Positions 16,580 through 25,600 of a stretch of DNA of 52,680 bases are shown here, piece after piece; the first letter of the stretch is position 1; every line of letters starts with the position of its first letter. The stretch covers positions 1 to 52,680 of the forward strand of contig DATGMD010000026.1 in NCBI GenBank assembly GCA_035293805.1, given 5' to 3'. Below the pieces are notes generated by a model. The model was not told the DNA's origin. It did not search any database and saw only the letters and a list, made by a program, of their open reading frames with translations. The DNA comes from JAJPHF01 sp035293805. GTDB taxonomy: Bacteria > Chloroflexota > UBA6077 > JAJPHF01. The translations under genes were made by a program, and so were the position numbers.

Positions 16580-16903
16580 GCGCACGGGCCCGGACGTCGC
16601 GTCGTCGGAGCCGGCCGCCGGCCCATTGCCCAGACGGCCTCGGCTGCTCGAGGAACGTCGACTCGCAGGTGCCCGCAGTCTGGCACAGGATCTGATCTTT
16701 GTACGCGTTGCACTCATGCCCTCCGATGCATATTTCCCATCGTGGAGCCGGCGCCCTCGGGACCCGGAGTAGCGAGCCATTCGGGGAGGGTGAGTCAGTC
16801 CGGTCAGCAAAGAGCACAAAGTGCATTCTGCACACCACAGCCTCATGGCGCGGGCAGCCAGCCGCTGCCGGTCGTCGTCTCCGAGCAGCCGGCCGCCAGC
16901 CGC
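16580..16903. other. Intergenic stretch with unusual composition and a possible minus-strand small ORF
   Basis: This stretch between the XRE gene and fhaA is lower in G+C than its surroundings. On the minus strand, 16838 to 16542 is open for 98 codons and includes WEICIGGHECNAYKDQILC and, soon after, another Cys: a C-x5-C-x8-C-x5-C spacing with normal amino-acid variety, unlike the Arg/Pro-rich shadow frames elsewhere. No ribosome site or promoter is convincing. It could be a small cysteine-rich peptide, a decayed gene, or chance. TATAAT at 16904-16909 is a -10-like element for fhaA. Confidence 0.3.
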
Positions 16904-16927
16904 TATAATCGCTCGGGAGCGCAGCAC

Positions 16928-17677
16928 ATGATCGCGGTTCTCAACCAGATCGAGCGCCTGCTCGAACGCGCCTTCGAGACCCCCTCGCGGCGGCTGTTCC
17001 GCACGCGCTTGCAGCCAGTCGAGCTGGCGCGCGTGTTGAGCCGCGCCATGGCGGCCGAGGGGCAGGTGGGCGCCGAGGGGCTACGCGTGCCGAACCGCTA
17101 CGTCGTCGAGCTTCATCCCCAGGACTTTCATCGCTTCGAGGGCGCGCAGCAGTCGCTCGAACGCGACCTGGCGACCTACCTGCTCCAGCAAGTCCAGCGG
17201 CGTGGCTGGTGGTGTCCGGGCTGGCCAGAGGTCGAGCTGCGCCCCGCGGACACCGCCCGCCCGGGGCGGCCCCAGGTGCTAGCCACCACCGTCGCTCGCC
17301 CGATTGGCGCCGAGGCGCTGCCGCCTGCCCTCGACGGGACCTCCGTGCTGCCCGCTGCACCGCCCCGCCGTCCGGCGCCGTCGGCCCCACCGCCACACCG
17401 CGCCTGGCTGGAGCTGGCCGACGGCCGGCGCGTCGCGCTCGCTGCGCCCGCCACGCGCATCGGTCGCGCGCGCGACAACGACCTGGTGCTTGAGGACGAC
17501 ACGGTCTCCCGCCACCACGCCGAGGTGCGCCGCGACGGGGACCGCCTCCTGCTCGTCGACCTCGGCAGCACCAACGGCACGCGCGTGAACGGCCAGTCGG
17601 TGCAGCAGGAGCGCCTGGCGCCCGGCGCGACCATCCACGTCGGCGCGGTCCCCCTGCGGCTCCGCGTCGGCCGCTGA
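16928..17677 (+). CDS. fhaA: FhaA-like protein: DUF3662 domain plus FHA domain
   Basis: 249 residues. The N-terminal DUF3662 region (about 1-120: LNQIERLLERAFETPSRRLF, PNRYVVELHPQDFHRF) is joined by a Pro-rich linker to a C-terminal FHA phosphothreonine-binding domain (about 165-245). The FHA core motifs are all present: TRIGRARDNDLVL (GR), SRHHAEV (SxxH) and LGSTNGTRVNG. In Actinobacteria FhaA binds phosphorylated MviN and is a substrate of PknB, controlling peptidoglycan synthesis at the membrane. TATAAT at 16904-16909 lies 18 bases before the ATG. It heads a fhaA-fhaB-pbpA run. No kinase gene is present in the window. Confidence 0.93.
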   Translation: MIAVLNQIERLLERAFETPSRRLFRTRLQPVELARVLSRAMAAEGQVGAEGLRVPNRYVVELHPQDFHRFEGAQQSLERDLATYLLQQVQRRGWWCPGWPEVELRPADTARPGRPQVLATTVARPIGAEALPPALDGTSVLPAAPPRRPAPSAPPPHRAWLELADGRRVALAAPATRIGRARDNDLVLEDDTVSRHHAEVRRDGDRLLLVDLGSTNGTRVNGQSVQQERLAPGATIHVGAVPLRLRVGR

Positions 17678-17684
17678 GCGGTTC

Positions 17685-18128
17685 GTGCGGCTGCAAGACC
17701 TCCCGGCCGACGTGCTCGTCCTCGTCTTGCGCCTCGGGCTCGTCTTCATCCTCTACCTGTTCCTGCTCAGCATCTTCCTCCTCGCCCGCCGCGAGCTGCG
17801 CCAGCAAGCGGCCCGCGGCCGATCAGGGCCTGGCCGCCTGGTCGTGGTGGAGGCCGGCGCCACGAGCCTGCCCCCCGGCCAGGCGCTGCCGCTGCAGCCG
17901 GTCACGACGCTGGGACGCGCGCACGGCTGCACCCTGGCCCTGGACGACACCTACGTCTCGGCCACCCACGCGGTACTGACCTGGCATGATGGTCGCTGGT
18001 GGCTCCGCGACGCGGGCAGCACCAACGGAACGCTGCTCAACGACCAGCCCGTGCCCGAGGACGAAACGCCCGTCACCTACGGCGACGTGATCGGGGTCGG
18101 TACCGCGCGGCTACGGCTGGCCCCCTGA
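17685..18128 (+). CDS. fhaB: FhaB-like membrane protein with FHA domain
   Basis: 147 residues from GTG 17685, seven bases after fhaA. One N-terminal helix (VLVLVLRLGLVFILYLFLL, about residues 10-30), a basic linker, then an FHA domain (about 58-145): TTLGRAHGCTLAL, SATHAVL and DAGSTNGTLLND. This is the architecture of FhaB/FipA, which in mycobacteria is phosphorylated by PknA/B and links to FtsZ-FtsQ or RodA complexes. Here it precedes a penicillin-binding protein, matching the actinobacterial gene order fhaA-fhaB-(pstP-rodA)-pbpA with the bracketed genes missing. Confidence 0.92.
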   Translation: MRLQDLPADVLVLVLRLGLVFILYLFLLSIFLLARRELRQQAARGRSGPGRLVVVEAGATSLPPGQALPLQPVTTLGRAHGCTLALDDTYVSATHAVLTWHDGRWWLRDAGSTNGTLLNDQPVPEDETPVTYGDVIGVGTARLRLAP

Positions 18129-18204
18129 CGCAGGCCGAATTGCGGCGCCCCACCCCATCCCTCCCGGTAGAATGCTCTCGGCATGCGGAGTTCAGGGGAG
18201 TTCG

Positions 18205-19794
18205 TTGGAACGCGGCATTCTGCGGCTCGCGATAGCCCTGCTCGCGGGCTTCCTGCTGGTGGCCGCAGCGCTGGGCTACTGGCAGGTGCTAGAGGCTGGC
18301 GCGCTCCAGGCGCGCGCCAATAACCCGCGCAACGCCGAGGAGGAGGCCCGCACAACTCGCGGGCGCATCCTCGACCGCAACGGCGTGGTGCTCGCGAGCA
18401 ACGCGGCCGGGCCAGACGGCCCGACCCGCGAGTACGCCCTGCCCGCGCTCGTCCACGTCGTCGGCTACCACAGCGCGCGGTTCGGCGATGCCGGCATCGA
18501 GGCGGCCTACGACCAATACCTCCGCGGCGAGCGAGGGGGCAACCCGCTCGCTCGCCTGCGAGATCACCTCCTCCATCGCCCGGCCGTCGGCAGCGACCTG
18601 CGCCTGACCGTCGATGCCGAGCTGTCGCGCGTGGCGGCCCAGGCGCTCGGCAACTTCGCGGGCGCCGCGGTCGCGCTCAACCCGCGCACCGGCGAGGTCC
18701 TGGCGATGGTCAGCGCCCCCTACTTCGACGCCAACCAGCTCGCCGACCGCTGGGACGCCCTGCGCGACGACCCGGCGGCGCCGCTCGTGCCACGGGCCAC
18801 CGAGGGCCTCTACGTGCCCGGCTCCGTGTTCAAGATCGTCACCGCCAGTGCAGCCATCGATCTGAATATGGTGCAGGTCGACGCGGCCCATGACTGCACG
18901 ACCGATCTCATTGTCGACGGTTTTCGCATTCAACAGAAGAACCACCCCCAGCTGCGCCGCGTCACCTTCGCGCAGGACTTCGCCTGGTCGGACAACGTCA
19001 CGTTCGCCAAGACCGGCCTCGGCCTCGGCACTCCCGGCCCGATCAACTTCGACGACGCCGCGCCGCAGCCATACCCCTGGGAGCGTCAGGGCGTCGACGC
19101 CAGCGCGCGGCGCCTGGTGGACTACGCACACCGCTTCGGCTTCACGCAGCAGATCCCCTTCGACCTGCCGGTGGCGGTCAGCCGCGTCGCCGAGCACGAG
19201 CAGTTCTCGCCGGTCGAGCTAGCGGTGACCGCGTTCGGCCAGGGCGAGATCGAGACTACCCCCCTGCTCATGGCGCTCGTCGGCGCGACCATCGCCAACG
19301 GCGGCGCCATGCCCGCGCCTTACCTGGTCTCGGAGATCCGCGGCCCGAACGGGTCGGTGGAGCGGCCACACACGCCCGGCGGCCGCCTCCGTCAGGTCAT
19401 CAGTCCGACCGCCGCCGCCACGATGAACCGCCTGATGGTCCAGAGCGTGGACGAGGGCTACGCGCGGCCGGCCCAGATCGCCGGCATCAAAGTCGGCGGC
19501 AAGACCGGCACGGCCGAGACCGGCCAGGGGCGCGTGCCGCACTCCTGGTTCGTGGGCTACGCCCCGGCCGACAACCCGCGCGTCGCGGTCGCCGTCATCG
19601 CCGAGAACCAGGGCTCGGGCAGCGACGTGGCGACACCCGCCGGGCGGCGTATCATGGAGGCGGCGCTCGCCCGGCCTGCCGCCAGCGCCGCCCCCGACCC
19701 GTTGCCGCTCGCCAGCCTCACCGCCGACAGCTTCGCGGCGCCCGACGACGACGGCCCGGCGGGCGCCTACTGCCTGCTGCCTCAGCACGGCTAG
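18205..19794 (+). CDS. pbpA: Class B penicillin-binding protein (PbpA/FtsI-like transpeptidase)
   Basis: Cross-links peptidoglycan outside the membrane. 529 residues from TTG 18205, which follows AGGGGAG (18194-18200); ATG 18172 in frame is an alternative, 11 codons upstream. One N-terminal anchor (LAIALLAGFLLVAAALGYWQ), a short non-catalytic section with RGRILDRNG, then the transpeptidase domain with all active-site boxes: PGSVFK (SxxK, Ser207 and Lys210), WSDN (SxN) and KVGGKTGTAE (KTG). The compact N-terminal domain matches the actinobacterial PbpA type rather than FtsI. Located 76 bases after fhaB in the same direction. Its Pro/Asp-rich tail is poorly conserved. Confidence 0.95.
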   Translation: MERGILRLAIALLAGFLLVAAALGYWQVLEAGALQARANNPRNAEEEARTTRGRILDRNGVVLASNAAGPDGPTREYALPALVHVVGYHSARFGDAGIEAAYDQYLRGERGGNPLARLRDHLLHRPAVGSDLRLTVDAELSRVAAQALGNFAGAAVALNPRTGEVLAMVSAPYFDANQLADRWDALRDDPAAPLVPRATEGLYVPGSVFKIVTASAAIDLNMVQVDAAHDCTTDLIVDGFRIQQKNHPQLRRVTFAQDFAWSDNVTFAKTGLGLGTPGPINFDDAAPQPYPWERQGVDASARRLVDYAHRFGFTQQIPFDLPVAVSRVAEHEQFSPVELAVTAFGQGEIETTPLLMALVGATIANGGAMPAPYLVSEIRGPNGSVERPHTPGGRLRQVISPTAAATMNRLMVQSVDEGYARPAQIAGIKVGGKTGTAETGQGRVPHSWFVGYAPADNPRVAVAVIAENQGSGSDVATPAGRRIMEAALARPAASAAPDPLPLASLTADSFAAPDDDGPAGAYCLLPQHG

Positions 19795-19865
19795 TATCTC
19801 GTCACCGACGAATTGCTGTGCGTTGTGGACTCAGACTACCTAGCAATTCACCCATGACAGACCAC

Positions 19866-19890
19866 GAGCCCGTGGGCGGCGGCGGGCTTT
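19866..19890 (+). terminator. Possible terminator after pbpA
   Basis: AGCCCG (19866-19871) pairs with CGGGCT (19883-19888) over a GC loop and is followed by TT. It is a short stem 72 bases after the pbpA stop. A second inverted repeat, GAATTGCT/AGCAATTC (19810-19817 and 19842-19849), lies between, with unknown role. Confidence 0.4.
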
Positions 19891-20040
19891 GCTACAATTG
19901 AGAGACGTTGCGGACTGTCGGCCGGGGCGAGGCGCCCTCCGTCACGGGCCGCGGCGGCGCGAGATCCCACGCGTAGGCCTTATGCCCTGTGGGTGCTGGC
20001 GCGCCCGGCACATCCCCACACCAACCAGTTGGAGAAGGCC

Positions 20041-20736
20041 ATGGCTGGAGAGACGCCGCCCCCCATGCCGCCCACGGGCGAGTTTTCGACCGAGGACTAC
20101 GACTTCGACGCGCTCGACGAGCTAGACGAGGGTAATGCCTTCCTCGACGAGGTGCTAACGCGCGCGGGCGAGTTCGCGCTCGACGCGATCGAGTTCGTCC
20201 AGGAGCATCCGGTCCTCTCGGGGGCCATCGTCGCGGCGGGCTTCGGCACGGCGGCCGGGCTGGTCGCCGCGGCGCTCGTGCCGCGTCGCCGCCCCCCGAC
20301 CGCCCAGGAGCAGGCGGCCGCCACAGCGGCCGAGGCGACCGCCCGCGCCGCCGAGATGCTGGCCGCCGCCCGCATCGGGTCCCGGCTAGCCGACGCGCAG
20401 GATGTGCTCGGTAGTCGGCTGTCGTTCGCGCGTGGCCGCCTCGGCCGCGCCGCCGAGACCGCCAACGAGCGCGTGCGCGAGGCCGGCCTGCTCGACAGCC
20501 TGAGCACGCTCGGCGGCCGCGCGCGCGACCGTGCCCGCCTGGCCGCCGCAGACGTTGCCGCGGCGAATGCCGACGACGGGGCGGGCCTCGGCGACGCGGT
20601 AGCCAGCAAGACGCGCCGCCTCGCCTACATCGCCCAGCTCTTCCCGATCGCGATGGCGCTTCTGCGCAACCCGATCGTCCGTGATTTGCTGGCCCAGGTG
20701 CTGGTGAACCGTCTGCGGCGCAGCGCCCGCGTGTAG
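20041..20736 (+). CDS. Membrane protein with long Ala-rich coiled coil
   Basis: 231 residues, no family recognised. GGAGAAGG precedes ATG 20041. The N-terminus is acidic (STEDYDFDALDELDEGNAF); one helix (about residues 60-83, HPVLSGAIVAAGFGTAAGLV) is followed by a long Ala/Arg/Glu helix-forming region (about 95-185) and a hydrophobic amphipathic end (AYIAQLFPIAMALLRNP). This acidic N-tail, single TM and coiled-coil design resembles the DUF948/YtxH-type proteins at 13.4-14.0 kb. A TACAAT hexamer at 19893-19898 may be its -10. It probably acts at the membrane; function unknown. Confidence 0.75.
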   Translation: MAGETPPPMPPTGEFSTEDYDFDALDELDEGNAFLDEVLTRAGEFALDAIEFVQEHPVLSGAIVAAGFGTAAGLVAAALVPRRRPPTAQEQAAATAAEATARAAEMLAAARIGSRLADAQDVLGSRLSFARGRLGRAAETANERVREAGLLDSLSTLGGRARDRARLAAADVAAANADDGAGLGDAVASKTRRLAYIAQLFPIAMALLRNPIVRDLLAQVLVNRLRRSARV

Positions 20737-20895
20737 TGTCGTCCCGCGCTCGCGCGCGACTCTACGACCCAACGCCCGCGGCCCGGCGCCGCGCGCCACG
20801 CCGCCCGGCCGCGGGTCGGATTCGCTCACACACGTTGCCGCGATTCGGGCCGGCGACGCCGCGGGGCCACTGCGCCCCCTGGAAAGTAGTCGCGT

Positions 20896-23799
20896 TTGGT
20901 ACCAGAATACGTCTCGGTGGACCTGGAGCTAGCGGAGAGCGTCGGCCGCCCGGAAATCATCGAGATCGGCGCCGTACGCTTCGACACGGCCGGCCGGGCC
21001 GAGCGCTGGAGCAGCCTGGTTCGGCCCACCACCGCGCTGACCTATCGCATCGAGCAGTTGACCGGGCTCACGACCCGTGAGCTGGAATCCGCGCCGCGCC
21101 TCGAGCAGGCGATTGGCGGGCTCGCGCGCTTTGTAGGCGACTTGCCCCTCGTCGGCCAGAGCATCGAGATCGATCTCGCCTGCCTCGAGCGCGCCGGCCT
21201 GCGCCTCTCCGCCCCCGCTTACGACACCTTTGAGCTCGCCCAGCTTCTCCTCCCCGGCCTGCCGACCTACGACCTGCGAAGCGTCGCGCGCGCGCTCGCG
21301 GTCAGCCCGCGCGGCCAGCACCGCGCACTCGCCGACGCTGAGACCGCGATGGACGTCTTCTTGGCCCTGCTCGCGCGGCTACGCGGCTTGCGCCTCGAAA
21401 CGTTGCTGCTAGTCAACCGCCTGGCCGCCGGCCTCGACTGGCCCCTCGCCCCGCTGTTTGCGGATGCCGAGCGCGCGGCCACGCGGCGCTACCTGGAGTC
21501 GGTGCTGCAGGCGGGCGGCAGCGCCCGCCTCCCCGACCCCGAGGGCCTGCCGTCGCCGGAGAGCGTGTCCATCGCGCCGGCCCCGCTCGTGCCCGATCCG
21601 GCGGCCGCCGCGCTCGACGGCGAGGCGCTCGAGGCCGCGCTCTCGCGGGGCGGCGCCGTCGCCTCCCGGCTCCCCGGCTACGAGGAGCGCCCCGAGCAGC
21701 TCGCCATGCTCCGCGCGACTAGCGCCGCTCTGCGCGATGGCGACCATCTCGTCGTCGAGGCCGGCACTGGCACCGGCAAGTCGATGGCCTATCTGCTGCC
21801 CGCGGTCTGCTTTGCCGCCGCCACGGGCCGCCGCGTCGTCGTCTCCACCAACACGATCAACCTGCAAGACCAGCTCGTCCAGAAGGACCTGCCCGCCCTC
21901 GCGGCGGCCCTGCCGTTCCCCATTCGCACCGCGCTCGTCAAGGGCCGCGGCAACTACCTCTGCCTTCGCCGCTGGCAAGCGTTCCTGCGCTCGGACCGCA
22001 TGACCGCCGCCGAGGCCATGCTCGGCATCCGAGTCGCGCTTTGGCTGGAGCAGACGCAGACCGGCGACCGTGCCGAGCTGCGCCTGCCGCCCGACGAGGC
22101 AGTCGCCTGGAGCAAGCTTGCCGCTCACCAGGAGCACTGTACGCCCGGCCGCTGCGCCTACCATCGCGCCGGGACCTGCTTTCTCGCGCGCGCGCGCCAG
22201 ACCGCCGAAAGCGCGCATGTCATTGTGGTCAACCACGCCTTGCTCCTGTCCGACGTGGCAACCGGCAGCAAGGTTCTGCCCGAGTATCGCTATCTGGTAA
22301 TCGACGAGGCCCACCATCTGGAGGCCGAGGCCACGGAGCAGCTGGGCGTGCAGCTCACCGAGCGCGACCTGCTGCAAGCCCTCGACCGCCTGCAGATCCA
22401 GTCGGGCAGCTACTCGTTCGGTGCGCTGTCCGAGATCGCCGCGCTGGTGCAGCGGGTCGGCGCCTCGCCCGCGCGCGTCGGGGCTGTGGTCGACCGCGCG
22501 GCTCGCGCCGAAGCCGCGCTTGCTCGCACGCGCGCCGCCATACAGGACCTGTTCGGCGAGCTGCACAGCTTCGCCGCCGCCCGGACGGAACGCGGCGGCC
22601 CGGACAACCTGAGCCTCCGCCTCACGCCGGCCGTGCGTGGCCATCGCGACTGGCAATCGCTGGAGCGTGCCTGGGCCGCCGCTCAGGAGCGCTGGCTGGC
22701 GCTCGCCCGACCGGTGGCCGAGCTGCTAAGTGACCTGGAGACGCTAGCGCAGGGAGCGAACACTGGCGGCGACGAGGCGCCCCGGGTCGATTCGGTCGCG
22801 AGCCGGCCTCGTGGCGCGGTCAGCTCCGAGGGCGCCGCCACGTTCGAAGAGCTGAGCGCCGAGCTCGAGAGCTTTCTGCGCTTCAGCGAGGGCGCCCAGG
22901 ACGCGCTGGACCGCATCCTGGCGTCGCCCAGCCGCGACGAGGTCTACTGGCTCAGTCTGCGCGGCGGCGCGGAGCTTGCCCTGCACGCGGCTCCGCTGCA
23001 CGTGGGCGCCCGCCTCTGGGACGACCTCTTTTCCCGCAAAGACGCCGCCGTCGTCACCTCCGCGACGCTGAGCACCGAGGGGTCGTTCCGCTATCTCCGC
23101 GAGCGGCTGGGCCTGCGCGACGTCCGCGAGCTACAAGTCGGCTCGCCCTTCAACTACCGCGACTCGACCCTCCTCTACGTGCCCACGGATATCCCCGAGC
23201 CGGGGCAAGCCTACCACCAGCACCGGCTGGTGGACACGCTCATCGAGCTAATCGGCGCGCTGGGCGGCCGCACGCTGGTGCTCTTCACTTCGCATGGCCA
23301 GCTGCGCCAGACGCACGAGGCCTTGCGCGCGCCGCTCGAGGCGCAGCGCGTCGTGCTGTTGGGCCAGAACATCGATGGCTCGCGCGCCCGGCTGCTGGAG
23401 ACGTTTCGCGCCGGCCCGCGGGCCGTCCTCCTCGGCACCAACAGCTTCTGGGAGGGCGTGGACGTGGTGGGCGAGGCCCTCAGCTGTCTCGTCATCGCGC
23501 GGCTGCCGTTCGCCGTGCCGACCGATCCCGTCTTTGCCGCCCGCAGCGAGCTGTTCGACGACCCGTTCCGCCAGTACGCGGTGCCGCAGGCGATCCTGCG
23601 CTTCAAGCAAGGCTTCGGGCGCCTGATTCGCAGCCGTACCGACCGCGGCGTGGTCGTCGTCCTCGACCGCCGCCTAGTGAGCAAGAGCTACGGCCGCGCC
23701 TTCCTCCATTCTCTGCCCGACTGCACCGTCCGCACCGGCCCCGCCCGCGACGCCCCAGCCGCTGCCACCACCTGGCTGACCCGCGCCACTACCACCTAA
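20896..23799 (+). CDS. DnaQ-type exonuclease fused to DinG-family Fe-S helicase
   Basis: 967 residues combining two DNA-repair activities. Residues 1-165 are a DEDDh 3'-5' exonuclease: VSVDLELAES (DxE), GQSIEIDLACL (Asp) and HRALADAETAMDVF (H-x4-D). From about residue 245 comes an XPD/DinG superfamily 2 helicase: Walker A EAGTGTGKSMAY (Lys295), the Fe-S cluster cysteines in YLCLRRW and HCTPGRCAYHRAGTCF, and DEAH at 470-473 in VIDEAHHLEAEA. Motif V/VI regions are NSFWEGVDVVGEAL and QGFGRLIRSRTDRG. TTG 20896 is the start, with GGAAAG upstream. The same fusion (DinG of Firmicutes, where helicase activity may be lost) is known; here the Cys and helicase motifs look intact. Confidence 0.95.
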   Translation: MVPEYVSVDLELAESVGRPEIIEIGAVRFDTAGRAERWSSLVRPTTALTYRIEQLTGLTTRELESAPRLEQAIGGLARFVGDLPLVGQSIEIDLACLERAGLRLSAPAYDTFELAQLLLPGLPTYDLRSVARALAVSPRGQHRALADAETAMDVFLALLARLRGLRLETLLLVNRLAAGLDWPLAPLFADAERAATRRYLESVLQAGGSARLPDPEGLPSPESVSIAPAPLVPDPAAAALDGEALEAALSRGGAVASRLPGYEERPEQLAMLRATSAALRDGDHLVVEAGTGTGKSMAYLLPAVCFAAATGRRVVVSTNTINLQDQLVQKDLPALAAALPFPIRTALVKGRGNYLCLRRWQAFLRSDRMTAAEAMLGIRVALWLEQTQTGDRAELRLPPDEAVAWSKLAAHQEHCTPGRCAYHRAGTCFLARARQTAESAHVIVVNHALLLSDVATGSKVLPEYRYLVIDEAHHLEAEATEQLGVQLTERDLLQALDRLQIQSGSYSFGALSEIAALVQRVGASPARVGAVVDRAARAEAALARTRAAIQDLFGELHSFAAARTERGGPDNLSLRLTPAVRGHRDWQSLERAWAAAQERWLALARPVAELLSDLETLAQGANTGGDEAPRVDSVASRPRGAVSSEGAATFEELSAELESFLRFSEGAQDALDRILASPSRDEVYWLSLRGGAELALHAAPLHVGARLWDDLFSRKDAAVVTSATLSTEGSFRYLRERLGLRDVRELQVGSPFNYRDSTLLYVPTDIPEPGQAYHQHRLVDTLIELIGALGGRTLVLFTSHGQLRQTHEALRAPLEAQRVVLLGQNIDGSRARLLETFRAGPRAVLLGTNSFWEGVDVVGEALSCLVIARLPFAVPTDPVFAARSELFDDPFRQYAVPQAILRFKQGFGRLIRSRTDRGVVVVLDRRLVSKSYGRAFLHSLPDCTVRTGPARDAPAAATTWLTRATTT

Positions 23800-23827
23800 A
23801 GCCACCCGCGCGCCAGCGGCCCCAGCC

Positions 23828-25105
23828 TCAACTATCGCGCCCGCCGCCATTGGCCCCTGGCGCGGCAGGAGCCTCAGCGCCGACCTCCAGCCACTCCTCG
23901 CCGGCCAAGGTAGCGCGGGCCACCACCTCCCCGCCGCGCCAGTACAGCCGCGGCACCCGGCTGCCGAGCGAGGTCAGCGCCTCGTGCGGGATGCTGCCCG
24001 ATAGCTCGGCGTACTCGTCTAGCGCGATCACCTCGTCGCCCTGCTGGCCCAGCACGACCGCGCAGTCCCCCTCCCGCACGTCCGGACACGCCGTTATGTC
24101 GACGACGCACTGGTCCATCGAGATACGGCCGATAATGTCCGCGCGCTGGCCGCCCAGCAACACGTAGCCGCCCCGATAATGGCTCCCGGGCAGGCCGTCC
24201 GCGTAGCCGATCGTCAGCAGCGCCGCCCGCATCGGGCGCGTGGTCCGGTACGTGCAGCCATACCCCACCGTGCAGCCGGCGTCCAGCGACAGCAATCGCG
24301 CCACCCTCGCCCGCAGGGTCACGGCCGGGCGCAGCTCGACCGCCGTCCGCGTCACCGCCGGCGTGGCGTAATAGCCATAGACGCCCAGTCCGACCCGCAC
24401 GAGGTCGAAGTGGGCATCCGGCAGGGCCAGCGTTCCGGCGCTGTTCGCCGCGTGCAGGTACCGCGGCCGCGTGCCGTCGTCCTCCAGCACCGTGCAGGCC
24501 GCGCGAAAGCTCGCGAGCTGCTCGCGGGCAAACGAGAGGTCCAGCGCGTCCGCCGTGGCAAAGTGCGTGTAGAAGCCCTCTAGCTCCAGCAGATCGGATG
24601 CGGCGATCGTGCGGATCAGCGCCACCGCCGCGTGGAGGGGCGCTCCGTAGCGGTGCAAGCCCGTGTCCAGCTTGACGTGAACGGGGAGGCGCGTGCCGGC
24701 CCGCTGCGCCGCGGTCATCAGTGCCGGGAGCTGCGCGTGCTCCACCACCGTGGGCGTGAGCCGTTGCCCGACGATGTGCGGCGCCTCGTCGGGCGCGAAC
24801 CCGGTGAGCAGCAGGATCGGCGCCGTCACGCCGTGCCGGCGTAGCCGTATCCCCTCCTGCACGCGCGCCACCGCCAGACCATCCGCGCCCGCTGCCAGCG
24901 CCGCGCTCGCCACCATTTCCGCGCCGAGCCCGTACGCTTGCGCCTTCACCACCGCCAGCAGCCGCACGCCCGGCCCGATCCAGCCGCGAATGGCCCGCAC
25001 GTTCGCCGCAACCGCATCCAGGTCGACGTCGATCCAGCAGGGCCAGCGCTGAGCCTCGGGGAACACGGCCGTGACACGGCCGGGCAGGGCTTCAACTCGG
25101 GCCAT
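23828..25105 (-). CDS. alr: Alanine racemase
   Basis: Interconverts L- and D-alanine for peptidoglycan, using PLP. 425 residues, slightly long because of an extra C-terminal tail. The Schiff-base Lys54 sits in AVVKAQAYGLGA (the usual Asn of KANAYG is Gln). The catalytic Tyr region is TVGYGCTYRTTRP, and SMDQCVVDI is the conserved C-terminal domain block. Further family motifs are KLDTGLHRYG and ANSAGTLALPDAHFDLVRVG. ATG 25105 has an AGAGGGG-type ribosome site. It follows the CBS-domain gene by 30 bases in the same direction, so the two are probably one transcript. Confidence 0.96.
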   Translation of the reverse strand: MARVEALPGRVTAVFPEAQRWPCWIDVDLDAVAANVRAIRGWIGPGVRLLAVVKAQAYGLGAEMVASAALAAGADGLAVARVQEGIRLRRHGVTAPILLLTGFAPDEAPHIVGQRLTPTVVEHAQLPALMTAAQRAGTRLPVHVKLDTGLHRYGAPLHAAVALIRTIAASDLLELEGFYTHFATADALDLSFAREQLASFRAACTVLEDDGTRPRYLHAANSAGTLALPDAHFDLVRVGLGVYGYYATPAVTRTAVELRPAVTLRARVARLLSLDAGCTVGYGCTYRTTRPMRAALLTIGYADGLPGSHYRGGYVLLGGQRADIIGRISMDQCVVDITACPDVREGDCAVVLGQQGDEVIALDEYAELSGSIPHEALTSLGSRVPRLYWRGGEVVARATLAGEEWLEVGAEAPAAPGANGGGRDS

Positions 25106-25135
25106 TGGGCTGCCACCCCTCTCGTGGTATGAGGA

Positions 25136-25600
25136 CTACGCTTCGGTGGGAATGTCCTGCGCGAGCAGCCGCACGAAGTCGGCGCGGCTGATGATGCCGA
25201 CAACGCGTCCCTGATCGACCACGGGGAGCCGATTCACGTCTTCGTCCAGCATCAGCGTCGCCGCCTCGGCGAGGTCGGTGCCGGGCGACACCGTGATCAC
25301 GTCGCGCGTCATGACGTCCGCGGCGGTCGCGCCGAGCGCGCGCCGCAGCTCCTGCTCGAACTCGTGCCGGTTCCCGAGCGGGATCATTACGTCAAGCACA
25401 CGCAGGTACTGTGGAATGTGCAGGTTGGCGTTCCGCACCAGCAGGTCTAGCTCGCTGACGATGCCGACGAGCGCGCCGGTCGCATCCACGACCGGCACGC
25501 CCGAGATGCCGTGGCTCCAGAGTAGCCGCGCGATCTCCTGCACGCCCGTATTGGGGGCCACCGTCAGCACGTCGCGCGTCATCACGTCGGCTACGTTCAC
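25136..25600 (-). CDS. Protein with two CBS domains
   Basis: 154 residues, almost entirely a CBS pair. The first is VADVMTRDVLTVAPNTGVQE to IVSELDLLVR; the second is AADVMTRDVITVSPGTDLAE to IISRADFVRLL. CBS pairs bind adenine nucleotides (AMP, ATP, SAM, c-di-AMP) and regulate partners. Start GTG 25600 follows CGGAGGC; the frame extends to 25633 without ribosome-site support. A 30-residue insert between the domains (NLHIPQYLRVLDVMIPLGNR) is typical of standalone CBS proteins. Upstream of alr, it might tune cell-wall supply, but that is speculation. Confidence 0.93.
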   Translation of the reverse strand: MNVADVMTRDVLTVAPNTGVQEIARLLWSHGISGVPVVDATGALVGIVSELDLLVRNANLHIPQYLRVLDVMIPLGNRHEFEQELRRALGATAADVMTRDVITVSPGTDLAEAATLMLDEDVNRLPVVDQGRVVGIISRADFVRLLAQDIPTEA

